This document shows, piece by piece, positions 56,595 through 64,000 of a DNA stretch of 64,000 nt. Both the position numbers and the translations under genes were made by a program. The stretch is taken from assembly GCF_001307805.1 (NCBI RefSeq), contig NZ_CP013862.1, positions 992,001-1,056,000 of the forward strand, given 5' to 3'. Source of the DNA: Lentibacillus amyloliquefaciens. Its GTDB lineage: Bacteria; Bacillota; Bacilli; Bacillales; Amphibacillaceae. The notes beneath the pieces were generated by a model, which was not told the origin of the DNA, did no database searches, and saw only the letters and a program-made list of their open reading frames with translations. Position 1 is the first letter of the stretch; each line of letters begins with the position of its first letter.

Positions 56595-57481
56595 TTGGGC
56601 CAATGCTTTAGAAATGCCTCAGCTCTATTGTGCCCAATCTGAATCAATATTTCCTTTGTATCCCGATTAAGCTTAAAATCCGTTGTATCCACGTGCTCAA
56701 CCGGTATAAAAATAATATTATTCTGATCTGATTTTGACACGTAACGGGCGTCATGAGCATGCATCATCGTTGAAAATAAACCATGAAACATATCAAGGGC
56801 ATTGCGGATTTCGCGCGGCTTTTCATTCTCCGGAGAGCCACTTAATTTGATACCTAAAACCGGACGTGCATTCCGGTTGTTTTCATTTTTAAAAATCCAT
56901 AGTGGAAAGTTGCTCAATAGTCCGCCATCAACAATCAAGCTTTTTTTGTTCGATTTACCGGGCAATTTTTTTGGCATAAAAAAATAGGGAAAGCCTGAAC
57001 TCATTCTAACCGCCTTGGCAACAGGAAAGTAATCCGGATTAATACCATAGATTCTTTCCAGATCATCCGGGATAACAACCAGCTTACCAAGTGATATATC
57101 ACTGACAACCACTCTCAAATAACCAGGCTTCAACTCGCCGAATGTATATATGCTTTTTGCTGCCAGAAGCTTGTAAATCCATTTTTCCAGTCTGTCGCCT
57201 TTATACAGCCCGAGTTGAAAATAGAGGTTTAACCATTTGGAGAAGGGAATTAGTGTAGTCCACTTAGGAGGGTCCAAGAGTTTTGCAGTATTCAGTTTCT
57301 GGAAATTCGCTTCCATCTCTTCAATGGAATAATCGGCTGCGATCAGCGCTGCCAAAATAGCTCCCGCTGATGAGCCTGTCACTCGTTCAAACGAATGATT
57401 CCATGCGTTAATCCCCTGCAGTGCTCCCAGAAATGCATATGCTTTAACACCGCCGCCTGAAAAAACACCATCAATCTTCAT
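56591..57481 (-). CDS. yqhO: Patatin-like phospholipase (YqhO)
   Basis: A 296-residue lipid acyl hydrolase-like protein with the oxyanion motif GVFSGGGVKAYAFLGAL, the nucleophile GSSAG in VTGSSAGAILAALIAA, and the catalytic Asp in VDGGLLSNFPLWIF. No signal peptide. Substrate unknown. Adjacent to mntR, as in B. subtilis. Confidence 0.9.
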   Translation of the reverse strand: MKIDGVFSGGGVKAYAFLGALQGINAWNHSFERVTGSSAGAILAALIAADYSIEEMEANFQKLNTAKLLDPPKWTTLIPFSKWLNLYFQLGLYKGDRLEKWIYKLLAAKSIYTFGELKPGYLRVVVSDISLGKLVVIPDDLERIYGINPDYFPVAKAVRMSSGFPYFFMPKKLPGKSNKKSLIVDGGLLSNFPLWIFKNENNRNARPVLGIKLSGSPENEKPREIRNALDMFHGLFSTMMHAHDARYVSKSDQNNIIFIPVEHVDTTDFKLNRDTKEILIQIGHNRAEAFLKHWPK

Positions 57482-57565
57482 CTGCTCTCTCCCTGATGTG
57501 CCTTATTATTATATATTTAAGTACACAACAGGAAAAATAGAACACAAACTTATAATTGATATGAA

Positions 57566-57984
57566 TTATTCTGCGTTTGACTGTGTGATGTTTCGCAATT
57601 CATTGATACGTTCATCTCCAGCTCTGAAATATTGAACCAGATTGCCTATTCTGTCAATTGAATTCCAGCTGAGATGATGTTCAATCCCTTCCACATCTTC
57701 ATATATTTTATCACCGTCAACACCGATGATTTCCAGAAATTCTTCCAGTAATTCATGGCGGTAGACAAGACGCTCCCTAGTTTTTTCCCTTTCGTTGTCA
57801 AAATGAATCCTCTATATTTTTCGTAGTTAAGATAGCCATCTTTATCCAGTTTCTGTACCATTTTTGTAACAGAGGATGGATGAACAATTAATGCTTCCGC
57901 AATATCAGACACACGCGCGTAGCCTTTTGACTCCATTAAATTGTGGATTTGTTCAATATAGTCCTCCATACTCGGCGTTGGCAT
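57566..57984 (-). pseudogene. mntR: Manganese transport regulator MntR, single-base frameshift
   Basis: DtxR-family Mn2+ sensor. The DNA-binding half is intact: [40 protein letters not shown] and [17 protein letters not shown]. After TTKGKKLG the frame breaks; in the next frame the metal-binding half continues [20 protein letters not shown], then [19 protein letters not shown], ending SNAE and TAA at 57566. One G is missing: CTAGGGAGCG should be CTAGGGGAGCG (plus C run 57775-57777). Repaired length 139-140 residues is normal (about 142). Confidence 0.9.
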
Positions 57985-58215
57985 CGAATCACTCACTTTG
58001 CATGAATAATTTTTTATCTGGTGCAACAATGTTTCTCTTTAAAAGCATACAATATATTATTGGCTGAGACAAGCTTAAATACGCTCTAGATTCCTGTAGC
58101 AATAGAAGTTATGGATCTTGCAGCACATAAATATTTTTTATCCGAATGCTTCTTAAGAATATTGATTGTTTTGCTCCTCCGGAGACAGCTGATTTTCAGA
58201 AATCAGAATTAACTA

Positions 58216-58250
58216 AATAAGGAACCGGTTAACAGCCGGTTCCTTATTTA
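58216..58250 (-). terminator. Terminator of nrdJ
   Basis: The perfect stem AATAAGGAACCGG / CCGGTTCCTTATT with a short TTAACAG-type loop lies 10-40 bases after the nrdJ stop and is followed by T residues. Confidence 0.85.
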
Positions 58251-58258
58251 TACTGGAT

Positions 58259-61078
58259 TTATAATCCGCATTTTAGTTGTGCGCCGCAGCTTGTGCATGT
58301 GTTGCAGCCGCCAATATCCTCGATGTTTCCGTTTCGGCAGACAGGGCATGTATCCCCGATTTCAGAGCCGATGGAAACATTCGTTTTGTCCAATTCCTGA
58401 ACAGTATCCATCAATACAACTTTTGGTTTTTCGTCTTCAAAAAGCTCAGCTTGTTCACCCGAAGCATTCTCTTCCGCTTTCAAGGTCAGAACTTGTGTGT
58501 CACGGCTTCCGTCGACGTAAACCGTTCCACCTTTTGCACCACCGTTATATAATCTGCGGTAGACACTCTCGACCTGATCAACGGTATATCCTTTAGGGGC
58601 ATTAACGGTTTTTGAGATAGAACTGTCCACCCATTGCTGAATAACACATTGCGTGTCTGCATGTTCTTCGGGTGAAAGATCCATAGCGGATACGAACCAT
58701 TTCGGAAGATCGTCCGGATCCTGGTCGGGATGTTCATCCAGATATTCCTGGACAATATCCGCATTGACTTCAATGAATTTCCCTAACCGGCCGCTTCTAA
58801 AGTACGAAAAGGAGAAATATGGCTCCAACCCTGTGCTGACGCCGGCCATTGTGCCAGTCGAACCCGTTGGCGCAACAGTTAATAAGTGCGAGTTGCGAAT
58901 ACCATATTCTAATATATCTTTTTTAATATCTTCCGGCATTTTTTTCATGTAGCCGGTGTTAATGAATGCTTCTCGAAGCGATTTAGTTTCGATCTCTGAA
59001 TCACCTTCCAAGAAAGGAAAGCTTCCTTTTTCCTTCGCTAATCCAATTGATTCACGATAAGCAGTGGTTGCAATCGTTTCGAAGATTTGGTCCACCAGTT
59101 TATTACCTTCCGTTGAACCATACTCTGTTTCACAATAGATTAACAAATCATGCATTCCCATAACACCTAAACCTATCCGTCGCTCGCCAAGTGCTTGTTT
59201 TTTGTTCTCTTCCAAAAAGTATGGTGTAGCGTCAATAACGTTATCTTGCATACGCACACCGGTTCTGACTGTCTGCTTTAACTTTTCAAAGTTGACAGAT
59301 TTTGAATCTTTGTCAGCCATTTCAGCCAGGTTAACGGCTGCTAAATTACAAACAGAATATGGTGCAAGCGGTTGTTCCATCCGTTATATTCCAGGTTCTT
59401 TATCCTGGACTTCTCCATTTTTCAATGGAGTGTCGGACTATATCTTTACTTCAAACATTTTAACCGTCTGAAGCATCGGACGCTCGTGGCCATTTCATCA
59501 CTGTTCCAGTGGTATATGACTAGTCTCTGAACCTTCTAACCATCCCTGGCTAGCTTGGCTGCTGATTGGCCTAGGTTTAACCCCTTAGCTTCCCAGCAAT
59601 TCATCCGATTTTTTACGTGAGGCAAACTGTGCCACTTTACCACACGGATTTGTTGCAACGACCTGGTCACCATAAGCTTGCGCATTCGTCATTTCGTTGG
59701 CATTGTCAATAAAGAAAATACCCGGTTCTGCCGAATAAGTCGCGCAAATGTTAATCAGGTTCCATAATTCCTTGGCTTTAATACGCCGGTAAACCCGAAT
59801 GCCATACCCCATCTCTTCCCATTTACGAACATCGCCTATGTCATGCCATTTTTCATTGTATGCCTTCATTTCTTCTTCAGAGTAGTTTTCAACATCGGGG
59901 AAACGAAGCTCATACACCTCATCATTTTCCACAGCTTCCATGAAATCTTTTGTGATGCAGACTGAAATATTGGCGCCGGTTAAGAACTCAGGATTATGAA
60001 CATCGTACGTTCCGCCGGTAACCAGTTTTTGTTCCGCTTCACGGATGGCAGCCTGTGTGAAACCGCCTTGTCCCGGCATTGACCGGTAATTGACAATACT
60101 CTGGTAAAGATCGGATTCAGTTTCAGTTAACGGTGTGAATTTCAGTTTTTCTTCTGCAAGGGTTTTAATTTGTTCATCCTCTGTGTTTTCAATCAAATAA
60201 CGCAAAATTCGCGGATTCTGCATTTTTGAAATGATAAATTCAATAATATCAGGATGAGAATCAACTAACATAATCATTTGGGCTCCACGTCTTGATCCGC
60301 CCTGTTCTACAAGATGAGTCAGTTTGGCAATATCATCAAGCCAGGACACCGAGCCGGATGATTTTCCATTTACGCCTCTTGCCAGTGCGTTCCGGGGTCT
60401 CAGTGTCGAACCATTCGTACCGACACCGCCTCCCCGGGACATAATCTCCATCACCTGTTTGCGGTGATCTGAAATACCTTCACGCGAGTCTTTAATATTT
60501 GGCATGACATAGCAGTTGAAATACGTCACATCCGTATCTGCTCCTGCACCGTATAGTACGCGACCTGCAGGAATAAAGTTCATCCTGCTCAGTTCTTCGT
60601 TGAATTTTTCATACCATTCATTCTGTTTATTCTTTGTTGTCTCAACATTTGAAAGCCCTGTGGCATTTCGTTGAGCTATCTGTTCATAATAAACTTCAAG
60701 CGGTTTGTCTATCACACTGAGAGAGCGTCTGATAATTCCTGTGGAAGCTTCTTCTTCATCATCAAGCACTGAAATAAAATCAGAATCAACTTTAATCATT
60801 GCTTCATTGTTATTCCAATCAACAGACTTAACAAACCCAAGTCCGCGGGCAGGAAACTTAGGGTCGGCCTTAACGGTCAACACAACAAAATCGCCTGCTT
60901 TTAACGTCGTCTTTGCGGTATCTTTAAATGCATATCGATCAAGCATTACCAGCCTTGATACACCTTTATGCGTTAATGTCATATCATCTGTAACCGGGTG
61001 TACTTGCGGGAACATTTTTATATCTTTGTTCAATGCTTGTACATCAATCCTATGCCGGCTTTCAACAGCAGTCGACAT
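58259..61078 (-). CDS. nrdJ: B12-dependent ribonucleotide reductase (class II), split by a group I intron
   Basis: Reduces ribonucleotides with an adenosylcobalamin-generated thiyl radical. Coding parts are 61078-59639 (480 codons) and 59377-58259 (372 codons plus stop), joining to an 852-residue protein of normal length. Exon 1 ends exactly at the catalytic VVATNPCG and exon 2 begins EQPLAPYSVCNLAAVN, restoring NPCGE. Other motifs: GGGVGTNGSTLRPRNA, APTGSTGTMAGVSTGLEP, and a C-terminal zinc-ribbon-like tail CPVCRNGNIEDIGGC with the redox Cys pair. Start ATG 61078 (MSTAVESRH) follows GGAAG. Without splicing, translation stops 17 residues after NPCG, so splicing is required. Confidence 0.93.
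59378..59638 (-). ncRNA. Group I self-splicing intron (261 nt, no homing endonuclease) in nrdJ
   Basis: Conserved core elements are visible on the minus strand: P/Q (AATTGCTGGGA at 59601-59591; CCAATCAGCAGCCAAG), R (GTTCAGAGACTA around 59532-59521) and S (AAGATATAGTCC at 59446-59435), with P7 AGACTA/TAGTCC. The 5' exon ends ...GTGTGGT and the intron ends in G, as required. P1 forms between exon GUGUGGU and intron GCCUCAC (59621-59615 region), with the conserved U-G pair at the splice site and one U-U mismatch. P9 stems are CTCCATT/AATGGAG and CCAGG/CCTGG. Removal restores AAT-CCG-TGT-GGT-GAA-CAA. No endonuclease frame fits in 261 bases. Confidence 0.95.
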
Positions 61079-61108
61079 AATGCGTTCACTTCCTTTCATA
61101 AATGTGCT

Positions 61109-61185
61109 ATTATAAACATACCACATTTTGAAAGAAATAAACAAGATATAGTGCACATTTTTATTTAACAGTACAATATATGGTG
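61109..61185 (-). promoter_or_regulatory. nrdJ promoter region with tandem NrdR boxes
   Basis: Two sites on the plus strand, ACAAGATATAGTGC (61140-61153) and ACAATATATGGTGT (61172-61185), resemble NrdR boxes (ACACTATATATTGTGT-like) and are spaced 32 bases apart, about three helical turns, as in known NrdR-regulated nrd genes. A minus-strand TATAAT lies at 61109-61114 with a weak -35. The remaining sequence up to yqhL (61186-61468) holds AT-rich DNA in which I see no gene. Confidence 0.7.
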
Positions 61186-61468
61186 TTAAGACCACACTAA
61201 TCATGATTTGTCAACACCAAAAAAGCATTAATAAAACGAGATAAAACAAGAAACACAACGTTTGTGCCGAAATATATAATGTTTTTGCTGTTTTTTAAAC
61301 TTTACCATTCAGATCCATAGAAGAACATTCGACAAACACCGCCACTAGTGTCATCATATTTATATCAATCAAACAAATAAAATCCAGTTCAATAAAAATA
61401 CTTTGAAAAAATGTTAAATCCGCCATATAATAGGTGTTGGAGAGATTTAGATTGACGGGGGAGTCAAA

Positions 61469-61840
61469 ATGGAATTTTTAATCATAGCAGCTGTAGTTCT
61501 TCTCGCAGTCGGGATGTTCCGGTATTTCAGGCAAAAAAACTATTTGAAAACTTTAACAGAGGATCAGTTCCGCGAAGGCTACCGAAAAGCACAACTTATT
61601 GATGTGCGCGAACCAAACGAATTTGATAAAGGGCATATACTTGGCGCACGAAATATACCACTGACACAAATGAAACAGCGGCTGGTCGAGCTGAGAAAAG
61701 ATAAACCGGTTTATCTTTATTGCCAGGGAGGTTCAAGATCAGGGAGAGCTGCACAACTGCTCCACAAGAAAGGCTATGAAGATATTAGCCAGCTTAAAGG
61801 CGGTTTTAAAAAGTGGACAGGCAAAGTGAAATCAAAGTAA
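61469..61840 (+). CDS. yqhL: Rhodanese-like domain protein (YqhL)
   Basis: A 123-residue protein with an N-terminal membrane anchor (about residues 2-18) and a single rhodanese domain: ELIDVREPNEFDKGHILGA-type (LIDVREPNEFDKGHI) and the active loop YCQGGSRSGRAA with the catalytic Cys. It is expected to carry sulfane sulfur or act as a redox domain at the inner membrane face; no specific substrate is known. GGGGGAG precedes the ATG. Confidence 0.9.
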   Translation: MEFLIIAAVVLLAVGMFRYFRQKNYLKTLTEDQFREGYRKAQLIDVREPNEFDKGHILGARNIPLTQMKQRLVELRKDKPVYLYCQGGSRSGRAAQLLHKKGYEDISQLKGGFKKWTGKVKSK

Positions 61841-61850
61841 CTTAAAGTGC

Positions 61851-61999
61851 GTGTTCAAAAAGGAGGATAAAAAGGACCGAGAAGTTCGAGGCGGCGAAGC
61901 TCCCGGTACCGGAACGTATGCATTTAATACGTGAGGAACGGAAAAGCAAGCCAACTAGAAACACCGAAGTGTCATTTTTACCGGACTTTTTGAACAACC
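61851..61999. repeat. Palindrome-ended intergenic repeat, about 145 bases
   Basis: The segment starts GTTCAAAAAGGAGGATAAAA and ends ACCGGACTTTTTGAAC, giving inverted termini GTTCAAAAAG / CTTTTTGAAC. The interior (GAAGTTCGAGGCGGCGAAGC; ACGTATGCATTTAATACGT, itself a palindrome) has no coding capacity. Its shape suggests a REP-type element or a structured RNA. I see only one copy in this window. Confidence 0.5.
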
Positions 62000-62052
62000 T
62001 CTTAAAGCATATAACAAATGAGGCTGGGACAAAACCCAGTAAAATTGAAAAA

Positions 62053-62095
62053 GCGTGGTACTTATCGATTAGGTAATGTACCACGCTTTTTTTAT
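62053..62095 (+). terminator. Terminator inside the left end of the IS
   Basis: AAAAAGCGTGGTAC and GTACCACGCTTTTT form a 14-base-pair stem with seven T residues after it. It would shield the transposase from transcription entering from outside. Confidence 0.88.
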
Positions 62096-62178
62096 ATTAT
62101 CGTTAATTTTTAGTAAACAAAAAGGATCGCCTCTGATAAAATTAAAGTAACCACACAATAACCATCGGAGGGATCCTT

Positions 62179-63983
62179 ATGTTTAAACATTATAACATGA
62201 ATCAAGTGGTTTTGCCTTTAGATTTAGAAATAAAAATAGAGGAAAATGATATTGCCTATGCCGTCAATGACGTCGTGGAAACTATCCCGGATGATGCCTT
62301 CACAGGTTTCCGGCGCGAAACAGGCTACCCAGCTTATCATCCGCGCATGATGATGAAGATTATTTTATGTGCTTACACGCAATCTGTTTTCTCCGGCAGA
62401 AAGATCGAAGGATTACTACATGACAATGTCCGTATGATGTGGCTGGCTCAGGGATATGAACCAACGTATCGCACCATCAATCGATTTCGTGTGCATCCAG
62501 AGGTTAAAGAGTTATTGCGTCAATGCTTCGTCCAATTCCGCTGCCAGCTTGTACAGGAAAAACAGATTGATGAAGAAGCGATTTTCATCGATGGGACCAA
62601 GGTTGAAGCGAATGCCAATAAATACACATTTGTTTGGCGGAAAGCGATAGAGAAACACAGCGCCAAATTGGTGGAGAAGTCTAATCAAATGTATGATGAA
62701 TTGCTGGAAAACGAAATTATCCCGGAGATTGAACGGGAAAGCGAGGACGAATTATCCACCGATGAACTCAGGCAAATAGCTGAGAAACTGGATGAGAAAG
62801 TCGAAGCGTATGACAAAGAGATTGAGGCACGTGAAAAAGGAAGCGAACGGAAACAGCTTCGTTCCGAACGTAAAGCACCGAAACAATACCGCAAACGGTT
62901 CAGGGACTTTGTCGTGCGCAAACAGAAATATAAGCAGGACATGAAAATTTTCGGGGAACGCAACAGTTACTCCAAGACAGACCATGATGCCACGTTTATG
63001 CGCATGAAAGATGACCATATGAGGAACGGCCAGCTGAAAGCAGGTTATAATGTGCAGCTTGCGACAGAGGGTCAATACGCGCTCGCTTACGATGTATTCC
63101 CAAACCCGACGGACACACGTACTTTCGTTCCTTTCCTGGATCATATTGAGGAAGGTTACTTTGAGCTGCCTAAGTATATTGTGGCTGACGCAGGTTATGG
63201 CAGTGAACAAAATTACGAAGACGTCCTCGAGAACCGGGAACGCACGCCCCTGATTACATACAACCAATACCGGAAAGAAAAGAAAAAGAAATACAGAAAT
63301 AACCCTTTCCATTCCGCCAATTGGGAATATAACACGGAAAACGATTATTTTATCTGCCCGAATGACCAAAAAGTAACATTCCGTTACCTATCCCAACGAA
63401 CAGACCGGTACGGCTATACACGGACCTTCAGAGTTTACGAGTGTGAGGACTGTTCAGGGTGCCCACTGCGTTCCCAATGCACCAAAGCGAAGGAAGGGAA
63501 TAACCGGAAAATTTATTATAACGCGAAGTGGGAAAGCCAAAAAGCCTACACAAGACAACAGCTTTCGGAAGAAGAAACTGGCGAAGTTTACGGGTACGTA
63601 AAATCGATGTGGAGCCAGTCTTCGGATTTCTGAAGGCTAATTTGCGTTTCCCGCGTTTCTCAGTCAGGGGGCAGGAGAAAGTGAAAAATGAATTAGGATT
63701 TGCATTCATGGCGGTGAACTTGAGAAAGTACACCGCCAAAAAGACAAATCCTACCTTAGATAATAACAACCATTTAAATCAAAAAGGTTCCAACCATCAA
63801 AAACTGATGATTGGAACCTTTTTTAAGTCATTTTTGGCTAGTTATGTCCCAGCCTCATTTTTGCTATTCCGTTATTTTATGACTGAAAACGCAAAATCGG
63901 TTTCCGGGCAGCCGTTGCTTCATCCATACGTCTTACGATTGTTTCGTGCGGCGCCTCCTGAACGAGTTCAGGATCATCTTTAG
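62179..63983 (+). pseudogene. IS1182-type DDE transposase, frameshifted
   Basis: The frame starts MFKHYNMNQVVLPLDLEIKI, preceded by GGAGGGATCC. N-terminal HTH region and DUF772-like domain (YHPRMMMKIILCAYTQSVFSGRK in part), catalytic regions FIDGTKVEANANK and YIVADAGYGSEQNYED, a Cys-rich zinc finger-like stretch (CEDCSGCPLRSQC). At about 63590 the frame breaks: one base is missing in GTTTACGGGTACG, where TAC-CGG-GTA-CGT is expected. The other frame continues RVRKIDVEPVFGFLKANLRF and ELGFAFMAVNLRKYTAK. That frame has no stop inside the IS and runs to 63983. The element is probably inactive, unless the gap is an error. Confidence 0.88.
63783..63829 (+). terminator. Terminator inside the right end of the IS
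   Basis: AAAAAGGTTCCAA and TTGGAACCTTTTTT form a stem around an AT-rich loop, with a T run. It ends the transposase transcript before the right inverted repeat. Confidence 0.85.
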
Positions 63984-64000
63984 CCTCATTCGAAATGGCA
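63877..64000 (-). CDS. gcvPB: Glycine dehydrogenase (decarboxylating) subunit 2, C-terminal end only
   Basis: The last 40 residues are visible on the minus strand, including [20 protein letters not shown] and AARKPILRF with the stop TAA at 63877-63879. They match the C-terminus of GcvPB, the second subunit of the P-protein of the glycine cleavage system. In B. subtilis gcvPB lies beside yqhL; here the IS separates them, leaving about 17 bases between the IS end and the gcvPB stop. The start lies outside the window. Confidence 0.9.
   Translation of the reverse strand, partial: AISNEAKDDPELVQEAPHETIVRRMDEATAARKPILRFQS

Larger units (their letters stand above)
62016..63860 (+). mobile_element. 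IS1182-family insertion sequence
   Basis: Inverted ends: AAATGAGGCTGGGACAAAAC at the left (62016 on) matches the reverse complement of GTTATGTCCCAGCCTCATTT at the right (63841-63860) at nearly every position. The transposase frame fills the interior, and strong hairpin terminators lie just inside both ends. A target duplication could not be defined with certainty. The element sits between yqhL and gcvPB, which are neighbours in B. subtilis. Confidence 0.88.

Noticed and set aside
58259..61078. Interpretation of nrdJ as two separate genes or as an intein-containing gene
   Set aside because: The 261-base gap contains an in-frame stop and group I intron core motifs, with no intein blocks; removing it restores the reading frame exactly.
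62752..63369. 205-codon minus-strand open frame opposite the transposase
   Set aside because: Antisense shadow of the transposase; no ribosome site or recognisable domain.

Overview
The window is a stretch of chromosome from a spore-forming, low-GC Gram-positive bacterium of the Bacillaceae. Gene order closely follows the Bacillus subtilis yqk-yqj-yqi-yqh region: deoB, xerD, yqzK, fur, spoIIM, nudF, then yqjP/namA/rnz, yqjE/D/A, the bkd operon, spo0A, spoIVB, recN, argR, the xseA-xseB-ispA block, folD, nusB, accBC, spoIIIA, efp, yqhT, aroQ, mntR, yqhL and gcvPB. An OLE RNA locus, typical of extremophilic Firmicutes, and the overall gene content suggest a halophilic or alkaliphilic relative of Virgibacillus, Lentibacillus or Oceanobacillus. 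The species cannot be fixed from the sequence alone.

Layout. 0-5 kb: deoB (partial), xerD, yqzK, fur with a promoter and two PerR-type boxes, spoIIM, an endonuclease Q-like PHP protein and nudF. 5-16 kb: an aldo/keto reductase, a Y-family polymerase behind a LexA-like box, an MBL-fold hydrolase, an M20 peptidase, GDPD-namA-rnz-ALDH in tight array, and DNA polymerase IV. 16-32 kb: an M20 peptidase, a carboxyltransferase and methylmalonyl-CoA mutase (its B12 subunit fused to an epimerase), the tiny gene prli42, yqjA, brxB, then the branched-chain keto-acid operon (bkdB-bkdAB-bkdAA-lpdV-bcd) with a sigma-54 promoter and its activator BkdR. Branched-chain amino acid breakdown gives propionyl-CoA, which the neighbouring carboxylase/epimerase/mutase genes could take to succinyl-CoA. 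The ptb gene is absent and buk survives only as a short two-ended remnant.

32-57 kb: yqzF, aspartokinase, spo0A (frameshifted), spoIVB, recN (frameshifted), argR, tlyA, oapA, OLE RNA, ispA, xseB, xseA, folD, nusB, asp23, accC, accB, the eight-gene spoIIIA operon, efp, Xaa-Pro peptidase, aroQ and yqh genes. dxs, which sits between ispA and tlyA in B. subtilis, is absent. 57-64 kb: mntR (frameshifted), the B12-dependent ribonucleotide reductase nrdJ interrupted by a group I intron exactly at its catalytic NPCG/E motif, rhodanese yqhL, an IS1182-type element with a frameshifted transposase, and the 3' end of gcvPB.

The most notable items are the nrdJ intron, the OLE RNA/OapA locus without dxs, the buk deletion scar, the mutase-epimerase fusion, and four single-base frameshifts (spo0A, recN, mntR, transposase). 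Three of those four lie in or next to G/C runs, so assembly error must be excluded before biology is inferred. Three related copies of a MITE-like repeat fill the three gene-free stretches at 7.6, 33.8 and 53.3 kb. Everything here is read by eye; no database search was run.
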